Assembly: GCA_036873135.1 (NCBI GenBank)
Contig: JAPTYO010000024.1
Coordinates: forward strand, 868,001 to 932,000
Source of the DNA: Clarkia xantiana subsp. parviflora
Taxonomy: Eukaryota > Streptophyta > Magnoliopsida > Myrtales > Onagraceae
Length of the DNA: 64,000 nucleotides
Direction of reading: 5' to 3'
In this document: positions 1-10,600 of the stretch, in pieces
Numbering within the stretch: position 1 is the stretch's first letter
Layout: the number at the start of each line of letters is the position of its first letter
Program-made: the position numbers and the translations under genes
Notes under the pieces: generated by a model
Databases searched by the model: none
What the model saw: only the letters and a program-made list of their open reading frames with translations
Told to the model about the DNA's origin: nothing

Positions 1-1090
1 CTCACCTATTCACGACTTCTCTCCTTCCCCTGTTCGGGCCGAGACGGAGGCGTGCCCCTCCATTCCTCGTCCTATCTCTCCCCTTGCTCTTGATGGGGAC
101 TTCTACAGGCCCTTCAATTCTTCACAGGCGAATGCCCCCTGGACTCCTATCCAGACGCTCCAGGGAGTCCCGCTCACCCAAGGGGAACAGGCCCAAGAGC
201 TGGCCCTGCATCTGCTGGCGGGTTCTATTCTGCCTTCTATGCGGCATCCGATTTACCTCAATCGGACGCATATGCAGCGGGATGTCAGGGAGATGGCTGT
301 GCGCCGCATAGAGGTGAGACTTTTGCCTCTTTCTTGTTGATGATAAATCGGGCCGTTTGTCCTTTAACATTTTTCCTTTTGATTGCAGGAGCTCGGGCAC
401 TTCAACCGCCTCATCGGGTATGTCATTGCCTATGATGAGGCCCGGGAGCGGGACCGAGGAGTCCGCGAGCAGCTTCAGGCGGATCTCAAGGCCTCCCAGT
501 CTTCACGGGGAAAGCTTGCCAAAGAGCTGGCTGTCCTTAATCAGAAGATTCGGGACCTCCAGCAGCAGATCGCGGACTTCGAGGGGCTCTTGAGGCAAGA
601 GCGGCAGGAGCGGGGGGCAGTTGTGGACCGGCTGACCCAGGAGAAGAAGGCTGCCGAGGACCAACTGGTCCTTGAGAAGAAGGCTTTGGAGGAGCTGATC
701 GCGGGATTTCCTGCGCAGCTGGCCGAAGCGGAGGCCAAGGGTCGGGAGGACTATCGGAGGTCGGAGGGCTTCCAAGTTGATGCCATGAAGTTCTTTGGCG
801 CGGAGGTGGAGAACACTCTCTTCAATGCGGTTGAGGAGCTCCACCTGGAGTACGGGGATGCTATCAACTTCGACAAGTCTCCTTCCCTCGCTCCCTTTGC
901 GAAAAAGTATTTTGCTCTTTCCGAGGAGAGTGATGGGGGGAGTACCCCCGTAATTGTCGAAGACGCTTCTGAACTTCCAAGTGCGGACGCCCCGATGGTC
1001 AATCCTCCCGAAGCCAATCCTGTGGATCCCTCTGCTACCGATTCCGCGGACCCAGCTGCTGCCGATGCTGCCGACAAGGACCAAGCTTGA
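1..1090 (+). CDS. Opposite-strand extra gene of element C (3' part, two exons)
   Basis: This is the 3' end of a spliced gene running against C's gag-pol. Exon 1-313 (frame 2) encodes a Pro/Ser-rich stretch and a segment ending RRIE. A 75-bp GT...AG intron (314-388) follows at phase 0. Exon 389-1090 encodes 233 residues, rich in Glu, Gln, Lys and Arg with heptad-like spacing (coiled coil), ending in an acidic Ala/Pro/Asp tail and TGA at 1088-1090. The same protein is encoded in A at 24554-24093 plus 14455-14211, and a diverged one in I at 51962-52711. The family is the extra ORF known from Tat retrotransposons; its molecular function is not established. The visible part has no stop or frameshift, and the 5' part lies left of the window. 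Confidence 0.72.
314..388 (+). other. Intron in the opposite-strand gene of C
   Basis: The 75-bp segment starts GTGAGA and ends TTGCAG after a pyrimidine-rich tract. It contains an in-frame stop if read through. Removing it joins GAG to GAG at phase 0. The same junction is found in A (24629-24555, 75 bp) and, with diverged intron sequence and different length, in I (51880-51961, 82 bp). Confidence 0.72.
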
Positions 1091-1194
1091 ATATTTTTAT
1101 CTTTTAGAGTCCTTGTATCTTCTTTTCTTATGTCGTCGTCGGGCCCTTGAGCCCTTATCAATATCAAACTTCTCCGAGTGACTTTACTTATATG

Positions 1195-2063
1195 TGCTTA
1201 AGTCGAAACTTCGACATTTAAGACATTCTCGTACGTCCTTCTTGACGATTTAATAACTTGCACCACTTAAGGCGACTTAACTCCATGCGTCACTTAAGAC
1301 GACTTTGTATTACTTAGAGTAAATCTAAGAATCGTGCATCACTTAAGACGACTTAATCTTGCGCACCACTTAAGGCGACTTAGTTCCATGCATCACTTAA
1401 GACGACTTTCGGATACTTAGAATAAATCTAAGTATTGTGCACCACTTAAGGCGTCTTTTCTCGGGCATCACTTAAGACGGCTTAATCATTACTTAGGATA
1501 AACCTAAAGATCGTGCACCACTCAAGGCGACTTAGTCCCGCGCATCACTTAAGACGACTTTTGGATACTTAGAATAAATCTAAGTATTGTGCACCACTTA
1601 AGGCGACTTTCATCGTGCACCACTGAAGGCGACTTTCGTCGTGCACCACTGAAGGCGACTTTCATCGTGCACCACTGAAGGCGACTTTTGGATACTTAGA
1701 ATAAATCTAAGTATTGTGCACGACTTAAGGCGACTTTCATCGTGCACCACTGGAGGCGACTTTCATCGTGCACCACTGAAGGCGACTTTCGTCGTGCACC
1801 ACTGAAGGCGACTTTCATCGTGCACCACTGAAGGCGACTTTTACACTTAGCATAAATCTAAGGACAACTCTTATTTGGAAGCAACCTCTTTATTTATTGA
1901 TGGCATAAGATTGGCTTACATCAAATTAAACGATAAATAGCATACACCACTTAAGGCGATTTTACATCGGGCACCACTTAAGGCGACTTTTTCGGGCACC
2001 ACTTAAGGCGACTTCATCGAGCACCACTTAAGGCGACTTTATCGGGCACCACTTAAGGCGACT
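1195..2063 (-). repeat. Tandem-repeat tail of element C
   Basis: Imperfect tandem units of about 26 bp are built on CACCACTTAAGGCGACTT, with variants ATCACTTAAGACGACTT and ACCACTGAAGGCGACTT. They are interspersed with a palindromic module, CTTAGAATAAATCTAAG. The array fills the non-coding space between the pol stop (2068) and the end of the converging opposite-strand gene (1090). It is the mirror copy of 13208-14035 in A. I see no coding potential. Confidence 0.85.
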
Positions 2064-2067
2064 TTCT

Positions 2068-5000
2068 TCAAGAATGGTGTTTCTTCAAGTGTTCGCCACT
2101 GAAAGAATGCTTTAATGTTCTGCCATCGAGGTCTTCCAACTTGTATGCATTTGGAGCTGGCATCCCCACGACCTTATAAGGTCCTTCCCATTTTGGTGAC
2201 ATCTTGTTGATTCGATCCAAAAGGGTGAACTCGTTGCGACGCCAAACCAGCTCCCCGACAAAGAACTGTCGGGACTTCACTCGCCGATTGTAGTACCTGG
2301 CCGTCGCTAAACGCATTCGAGCTTGGACTTCATCGGCTTCCCGCCTCTTCTCTTCGAGTAAGTCCAAGTCCAGACCTCTCACTTCGTCGTTCGTTACGGG
2401 CATGTAATATTTCATCCGATGGGACGCCACAGCTACCTCCACAGGTGCCACAGCTTCCGTGCCATATACGAGGCCAAACGGACTCTCCCCTGTTGATCGT
2501 TTGGGTGTCGTTCTAACAGCCCAAAGTACATTTTCCAGTTCATTCAGCCACTTGCCCTTCAAGGCATAGACCCTCTTCTTCAGGCCATCAATTACGATTT
2601 TGTTGGCTGACTCCACCTGGCTATTAGTCTGAGCATGACGTACAGAAGCAGTCCGATGCTGATATTCAACTCCTCCAGATACTCCCTCACCCGGGAGCCG
2701 TTAAACGGTGGGCCATTGTCGCTGATCACCACCTTAGGAATCCCGTATCTGGATACGATGTGGGTTTGGAGGAACTTGTCGATCTGGTTCCCCGTTGTTC
2801 TGGCCAATGCCTTCGCCTCTATCCATTTCGAAAAATAATCGATAGCTACAAGTAAATACTTACATTGTCCTTGTGCTTGTGGAAGAGGTCCCACCAAGTC
2901 GATGCCCCACTGCGCGAAGGGCCAAGCGCTCTTGATGGACGTCAGGTTGGCGGCCGGAGCCACGATACTTGGGGCGTACCTCTGGCACGCGTCGCATGAT
3001 CGGACCAACGCCGTTGCTTCTTTGTTCATCGTGGGCCAATAGTAGCCTAAGTTCAACACCTTCCTCAAAATGAATCGGGCCCCTTCGTGACAAGCCGCGA
3101 CCCCCTCATGCATTTCCTTCAGGATTCGATTGGTGTCGGGTTCTGCTACACACTTCAGGTACGGAGTCGAGAACCAGCCCTTCTTGTACAGCTGATTGTC
3201 CAGCATCACATAATTAGACGCGATCCGACATATCCTGTCTGCTGCTACCTTATCCTCGGGGACTGCCCCCGTAGTCAGATACTCTACTATCGGGGTCATC
3301 CAGGTGGGCTCTTGCTCCGATTTTGTCTCAATGGTGCACACCTGCGTTGGGTCGATGTTTGACAAGATCACCTTCTCCAGGAAGTGCACCTTCCGATTTT
3401 CTTCTAAGGGTGCCCCCAGGGCAAATTTGCTCAAGGCGTCTGCCTCTACGTTCTCCTCCCTCGGAATAGCCTCGATATCGAAGCTTTTGAAGCTCTCTTT
3501 TAGGGCTTGTACCTCTCGCAGATACTTTTTCATTATCGGACTTCTAGCTTCGTATCGCCCTTGAACCTGGTTCACGATTAAAGCTGCGTCGCACTTTACA
3601 CTTAAGTGATCGATACCAGTGCCTTTAGCGATTTTTAGGCCCGTGATAAGAGCTTCGTACTCCGCTTCGTTGTTTGTGACCTTGAATGTTAAAGCCAAGG
3701 CGTATCGGAGCGGTTCACCTTCACCCGGTGGTATCAACAAAAAGCCCGCTCCTGATCCGTCTGAACTCGCGGAGCCATCCGTGTACATCTCCCAGGTATT
3801 TTCCTTGTTTGGCTGTTCTGATTGCTCTGCCCTCTCTGGTTGTTCTTCTGTCGGGACCTCTATGGTTGCCCCCTCTACAGGGCCCGCTTCTTCCAGATCG
3901 GGAGCTGTAGACTCTGCTATGAAATATGCTAATGCCTGGCCCTTAATGGCTGTCCTCGGAGCGAAGTGTATGCGAAATTCGCTAAGCTCTACTGCCCATT
4001 TCACTAATCTCCCCGACGCATCCGGTCGGTTCAAAAAATGCTTCAAAGGCTGGTTCGTTAGCACAGTGATCTCGTGTGCGTGGAAATATGGCCTTAGCTT
4101 CCGAGCAGTAATAATCAACGCAAAGAGGTACTTCTCAACGGCGGGGTAGTTCAATTCAGATTTGGCAAATGCCTTGCTTACATAATAGACGGGGACTTGA
4201 TTACCCTCGACAATCTTTACTAACACAGAGCTAATGGCAAATTCAGAAACAGCCAAATAAAGGAAGAGTGGCTCGCCTGGAACCGGTTTCGCCAGCGGTG
4301 GGAGTGTGCGAAGGTGCTGCTTGAGTGCTTGGAACGCCTCTTCACATTTGGCGGTCCATTCGAATTTTTTGTTGGCCCTCAAGACTTCAAAAAATGGCAT
4401 TGATCGGTCGCTGGCTTTGGACAAGAAGCGGTTCATTGCAGCTAGTCGGCCATTCAGCACTTGCACTTCCCGATGGTTTATCGGAGACTGCATCTCCTCG
4501 ATTGCCCTCAGCTTCTCAGGGTTCACTTCAATTCCTATTTGGCTCACCATGAAGCCCAAAAACTTCCCTGAGTGGACTCCGAAGGCGCATTTCGTCGGGT
4601 TCAAGCGAACTTGATGGAGCCTCATCCGCTCAAACGCCATGGTAAGGTTGTGCACGTGATCCTCGGCTTGTCGGGACTTCACCAGCATATCATCCACGTA
4701 AGCTTCCATGGTCTCTCCCAGCATATCTCCAAATAGCTTATTCACCATCCGCTGGTAGGTTGCCCCGGCATTGATCAACCCGAAAGGCATGACATCGTAG
4801 TGATAGATGTCACTGTCTGCGTAGAACGCTGTGTGGGGGGCGTCTTCCTTGGCCATCTTGATCTGGTTGTAGCCTGAATACGCATCCATGAAACTTAACA
4901 GCTCATGTCCCGATGTGGCATCCACCAGCTGGTCAATCCTCGGGAGTGGATAGCAATCCTTTGGACAAGCCTTGTTCAGGTCGCGGAAGTCCACGCACAT

Positions 5001-5932
5001 TCGCCATTTCCCATTGGTCTTCTTTACCAGTACTGGGTTGGCCACCCAAGTCTGGAATTGGAGCTCCTTAATGAACCCAGCGTCGAGCAACCTGCCCACT
5101 TCCTGCTGGATCGCGATCTTCTTATCTGTGCCCCTCGGACGCCTTTTCTGTGTGATAGGCTTGATCGGGGGGTCTAACTTCAGCTCGTGCACGATCACAT
5201 CGGGGCTGATTCCTGGCATATCGCTGGGGGACCAGGCAAACAGCTCCTTGAACTCCTTCAACAACTCCACCAATTTTTGGGCTGTCTCTTCAGTTAGAGC
5301 AGACCCGATTTTCACCTTCCTCTGGGGTCCATCGATCTCGACTTCTTTCAGATCTTCTAAGGGGCCGGGACGCCCAAACTCTTCTCTGGGATCTGTATCT
5401 GTCTGGAGGACGGTCATAGCCTCTCGCCTCTTCCTCCGGGTGGCATTGACATAGCATTTTCGGGAAGCCACCTGGTCGCCTTTGACCTCTCCGACTCCGT
5501 GGTCGGTCGGGAACTTCATCTTCTGGTGCAAAGTCGAGGCAACCGCCATCAGGGGATTGATGGTGATTCTTCCGATAATCGCGTTGTAGGTCCCCGCGGA
5601 ATCAACCACGACAAATTCCACATTCCTCCTTTCTGATTTCCACCCGCTACCAAACTCCACTGGTAAGGTGATTACTCCTAACGGGTAGGAGGTTGAGCCA
5701 GAGAACCCGACCATCGGGAAGTTTGCCTCCTTCAGATCTTTCTTTGTTTTCCCCATAGCCTCCAGCGCGTCCATGAACAGAATGTCGGAGGAGCTCCCTC
5801 CGTCGATTATAATTCTCTTCATCTCGAACCCGTCTACATCCAAAGTTACCACTAAGGCATCGTCGTGCGGAGTCTCTACGCCTATGAGGTCTTCCGACGA
5901 GAAGGAGATTACCATCTCTCTTTCAAGGTCCA
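2068..5932 (-). pseudogene. pol: Element C pol: protease, RT, RNase H, archaeal-type RNase H, integrase
   Basis: Order along the minus strand: aspartic protease (IDGGSSSDI), RT with the YVDD catalytic box, RNase H, then a second RNase H with the TDGSASSDGSGAGF start typical of Tat elements, then integrase with an HHCC zinc region and a catalytic core (ISDNGPPF). It is closely related to A's pol. Two one-base deletions break it: near 5920 (gag/pol phase lost) and near 2660 in the integrase core, after which reading resumes in another frame (2616-2068) through the GPF-like C-terminus to the stop. This copy cannot make a full polyprotein. Confidence 0.9.
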
Positions 5933-6869
5933 AGATCGGGACCTCTTACCTAGTACCACCGCCGTAGGGATCCTAGAGGCGTAGACCTCTCGGGCGGATG
6001 AGGTATCACCTCCAGCAGCAAATCCTTCATGAATCACGTTGATGACTCGTCTCTCCTTGCGAGCACCGGATGACTCTGGATCGGTTCTCTTCTTTTTTGG
6101 GGACCGATCGCGGGATCGGGAACGGGACCGCGATCGGGACCGAGAGCGGGATCGGCATCGTTTGTCCCCGACGAATTCCTTGAGCTTTCCCTTCTGGATT
6201 AGCTTTTCAATCTCCTTCTTCAGTTCCCGACAGTGATTGGTGTCGTGGCCATTTGCGCGGTAAAATCGACAATAGCGATCTGTGCGGGACCCCAGGAATT
6301 CTCCATCTTTCTTCGGGGGGTACCTGGAGATACCTTGTCGTTCCATGACTGTCAGCAATTCCGCCATGGAGCAGTTGAGAGGAATGTCAAAATCCTCCCG
6401 CTTATCCTTTCTTGAAGAACGTCTGTCGTCCCTCCGATCCGGACGTCCTCGATTCTTGCCACTGTCGGGTTTACCTTTTGACTTACGATCGTCGAAGGTT
6501 TTACTTGACTGTTTCCCTTTGTTCGACTTTGGGGGCTCCGGTTCTCCTGCGGCTATCTTTGACTCCTGGACATCGATCTGCCGCTTCACCCTCTTTTGCA
6601 ATGCCTCCATATTCCACACAGCCTTCTCAGCCACGCTGTGCATCAAGTCGGAACCATAGGGGGCTGTCAGGTTCCGAATGAAGGTGCGGATGGTTTCGCC
6701 CTCCGAGATTTCTTCGTCTATCTCCGCTACGCTGGCTGTGTACCGCTGGTAATAATGAGCCAGCGATTCGTCGGGCCTCTGCACCACCTGGGTCAGGGAC
6801 CTCACGCTCTTCAATAAACGCCTCCGACCCTGGTACTGCTGAATGAATCGATCGTGCATGTCTGCCCAG
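5909..6869 (-). pseudogene. gag: Element C gag, C-terminal two thirds
   Basis: It continues the gag begun at 28399-27774 after the A insertion: the reading starts WADMHDRFIQQYQGRRRLL and covers the end of the retrotransposon Gag core. Then come a basic linker, a CX2HX4HX4C knuckle (reads YCRFYRANGHDTNHC here, so the first His is Tyr) and an RS-dipeptide run before SPKKKR. The frame ends KERW and a stop because of the one-base deletion near 5920 that separates it from pol. Confidence 0.88.
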
Positions 6870-7567
6870 TGATGGGTCCGACTATAGCCGTCAGGCCCTT
6901 TAACGGCGAGGAAACGGCAAACAGGCCCACCAGGCCCCAAAATGAAGGTTAAGATGACTTTGGAGAAGGGTCCCGACGAAGGGAGTCCCGACAGAGCAAG
7001 GTCCAGACAGAGTCGGTCCCGACAGTTGAGCTAGAAGCTCCCGATGAGAAGCCTTTAAGTAGGCCCCGATGATGAATCCCTGAGAATGATTGGCCCTGTC
7101 ACGATGACGAGGAGCCCCGAGCGGTGACACAACGAGATAACTCTGGAGTCCCCGACGGGAGTCGGGACTCGTTATCAGAGGATAAAGCCAAGATATGCGG
7201 GGCGTGGCCGAGATACGCGGAACGTGGTTAAGATACACGGAGCGTGGCCAAGATACGCGGGGCAAGGCTAAGATACGCGAGATCACGTCCGAGATATGCG
7301 GGATACGGGCTAACCACCCCTAACGGTTCGCCAGGTACCTGAGGCATCTCTTTGCCTATAAAAGGGCAGGAGATCACCTCAGAAAGACTTACGTTGAGTT
7401 GAATACACTCTGAGTTTATTACTTGCCAGTCATACGAGATACTCATTTAAGCATCGGAGAGGGATTCTGGGTCACCGCCCGGTCTATCCCCTCTTGCAGG
7501 ATTGCGTGGAGCAAAGGAGCTAGGATTACCGTCAAAGTCCGTACCGGAGTTCCACCGTGATCCAACA
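6870..7567 (+). repeat. 5' LTR of element A
   Basis: The 698-bp LTR starts TGATGGGTCCG and ends GATCCAACA (TG...CA). A TATA box, TATAAAAG, is at 7357-7364. Positions about 7184-7315 hold an imperfect 20-bp minisatellite with the core AAGATACGCGGAGCGTGGCC. It is nearly identical to C's 5' LTR (28454-29152, inverted). The 3' LTR of A (27120-27768) lacks 49 bp near the U5 end. Confidence 0.95.
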
Positions 7568-7568
7568 T

Positions 7569-7585
7569 TGGCGCCGTCTGTGGGA
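7569..7585 (+). other. Primer binding site of element A
   Basis: TGGCGCCGTCTGTGGGA follows the LTR end after one base. The first nine bases match the complement of a plant tRNA-Asp 3' end; the rest matches only partly, so the priming tRNA is not certain. The same site occurs in C and I, with one- or two-base variants in F, G and H. Confidence 0.8.
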
Positions 7586-7621
7586 ATCAAACAAAAAGCT
7601 GATATGCCTTCTACTCGATCA

Positions 7622-10600
7622 ATGGCGGCTGGCAAGAACAAAAGGGGACAATCCGGCGGTTCCCGTCACCCCACTGCGACGAATCTGAATTCAGTACCAG
7701 AACAAGAGGAAAACCAGAACCATCCCCCGGCTGAGCTCTCCCAGACAGGAGGGCACAATGGATCGCATCCCGAAGATGTTGCCCCTCAGCACCAGGACAA
7801 CAGGGGGCAGGAGGCTCCCCCAGCTGCAGATTTGACGAGGGTCGTGGCAGAGGCCATTCCCATGTTTCTGGCGGCTGTAGAGGCTCTCTTGGATCGAAGA
7901 GAGGCTGCGAGGAGGCAAGAGGAGATGCCCCCGTTGGAGGAAGCGACCCTGCCAATAGAAGGTCGGAACGCACAGGAAGCCCCGCCCCAAGGCCAAAACA
8001 GAGGTAGGGCGACCGGTCAGCCGGAGAGGTTCGTGGTTGATGGGCCAGGACCAGTACAGCACAGGACCATTCCCCTGAATGGTCCCATCACTCCCGACCA
8101 GGTGGTAAAGATCGTGAACATCTGTATGGGAGAGCAGAAGCCACTGGTGTCGGAGCTAAGGGACCGATCCACTCATCCCTTCGTCCCCCGACTCATTGAC
8201 ACCCTAGCCCCGCCTAGGCTAGGCATCCTCACGATAAAGGAGTATGATGGAAAAGGAGATCCAGTTCGCCATGTCCAGAAGCACCTAATGGCGTGTCTGG
8301 GAAGAGCCCCAAGTGAAGACATAGTGTGCACGTTGTTCCCAAACACACTAGGAGAAAGGGCCCTGACTTGGTTCTTTAGTCTGCCCCCAGGCTGCATCAC
8401 TTGCTGGGCAGACATGCACGATCGATTCATTCAGCAGAACCAGGGTCGGATGCGTTTATTGAAGAGCGTGAGGTCCCTGACCCAGGTGGTGCAGAGGCCC
8501 GACGAATCGCTGACTCATTATTACCAGCGGTACACAGCCAGCGTAGCGGAGATAGACGAAGAAATCTCGGAGGGCGAAACCATCCGCACCTTCATTCGGA
8601 ACCTGACAGCCCCCTATGGTTCCGACTTGATGCACAGCGTGGCTGAGAAGGCTGTGTGGAATATGGAGGCATTGCAGAAGAGGGTGATGTGGCAGATCGA
8701 TGTCCAGGAGTCAAAGATAGCCGCAGGAGAACTGGAGCCCCCAAAGTCGAACAAAGGGAAACAGTCAAGTAAAACCTTCGACGATCGTAAGTCAAAAGGT
8801 AAACCCGACAGTGGCAAGAATCGAGGACGTCCGGATCGGAGGGACGACAGACGTTCTTCAAGAAAGGATAAGCGGGAGGATTTTGACATTCCTCTCAACT
8901 GCTCCATGGCGGAAGTGCTGACAGTCATGGAACGACAAGGTATCTCCAGGTACTCCCCGAAGAAAGATGGAGAATTCCTGGGGTCCCGCACAGATCGCTA
9001 TTGTCGATTTCACCGCGCAAATGGTCACGACACCAATCACTGTCAGGAACTGAAGAAGGAGATTGAAAAGCTAATCCAGAAGGGAAAGCTCAAGGAATTC
9101 GTCGGGGACAAACGATGCCGATCCCGCTCTCGGTCCCGATCGCGGTCCCGTTCCCGATCCCGCGATCTGTCCCCAAAAAAGAAGAGAACCGATCCAGAGT
9201 CATCCGGTGCTCGCAAGGAGAGACGAGTCATCAACGTGATTCATGGAGGATTTGCTGCTGGAGGTGATACCTCATCCGCCCGAGAGGTCTACGCCTCTAG
9301 GATCCCTACGGCGGTGGTACTGGGTAAGAGGTCCCGATCTTGGACCTTGAAAGAAGAGATGGTAATCTCCTTCTCGTCGGAAGACCTCATAGGCGTAGAG
9401 ACTCCGCACGACGATGCCTTAGTGGTAACTTTGGATGTAGACGGGTTCGAGATGAAGAGAATTCTAATCGACGGAGGGAGCTCCTCCGACATTCTGTTCA
9501 TGGACGCGCTGGAGGCTATGGGGAAAACAAAGAAAGATCTGAAGGAGGCAAACTTCCCGATGGTCGGGTTCTCTGGCTCAACCTCCTACCCGTTAGGAGT
9601 AATCACGTTACCAGTGGAGTTTGGTAGCGGGTGGAAATCAGAAAGGAGGAACGTGGAATTTGTCGTGGTTGATTCCGCGGGGACCTACAACGCGATTATC
9701 GGAAGAACCACCATCATTCCCCTGATGGCGGTTGCCTCGACTGTGCACCAGAAGATGAAGTTCCCGACCGACCACGGAGTCGGAGAGGTCAAAGGCGACC
9801 AGGTGGCTTCCCGAAAATGCTATATCAATGCCACCCGGAGGAGGAGGCGAGAGGCTATGACCGTCCTCCAGACAGATACAGATCCCAGAGAAGAGTTTGG
9901 GCGTCCCGCCCCCGTAGAAGATCTGAAAGAAGTCGAGATCGATGGACCCCAGAGGAAGGTGAAAATCGGGTCTGCTCTAACTGAAGAGACAGCCCAAAAA
10001 TTGGTGGAGTTGTTGAAGGAGTTCAAGGAGTTGTTTGCCTGGTCCCCCAGCGATATGCCAAGAATCAGCCCCGATGTGATCGTGCACGAGCTGAAGATAG
10101 ACCCCGCGATTAAGCCTATCACACAGAAAAGGCGTCTGATGGGCACAGATAAGAAGATCGCGATCCAGCAGGAAGTGGGCAGGTTGCTCGACGCTCGGTT
10201 CATTAAGGAGCTCCGATTCCAGACTTGGGTGGCCAACCCAGTACTGGTAAAGAAGACCAATGGGAAATGGCGAATGTGCGTGGACTTCCGCGACCTGAAC
10301 AAGGCTTGTCCAAAGGATTGCTATCCACTCCCGAGGATTGACCAGCTGGTGGATGCCACATCGGTACATGAGCTGTTAAGTTTCATGGATGCGTATTCAG
10401 GCTACAACCAGATCAAGATGGCCAAGGAAGACGCCCCCCACACAGCGTTCTACGCAGACAGTGACATCTATCACTACGATGTCATGCCTTTCGGGTTGAT
10501 CAATGCCGGGGCAACCTACCAGCGGATGGTGAATAAGCTATTTGGAGATATGCTGGGAGAGACCATGGAAGCTTACGTGGATGATATGCTGGTGAAGTCC

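Noticed and set aside
5988..6240. Plus-strand ORF with Asp/Arg repeats
   Set aside because: It is the complement of the RS-repeat part of C's gag; the coding strand is minus.
7569..7585. A tRNA gene or tRNA-like structure near the LTR ends
   Set aside because: Only the short primer-site complement is present; no cloverleaf can be formed from the flanks.
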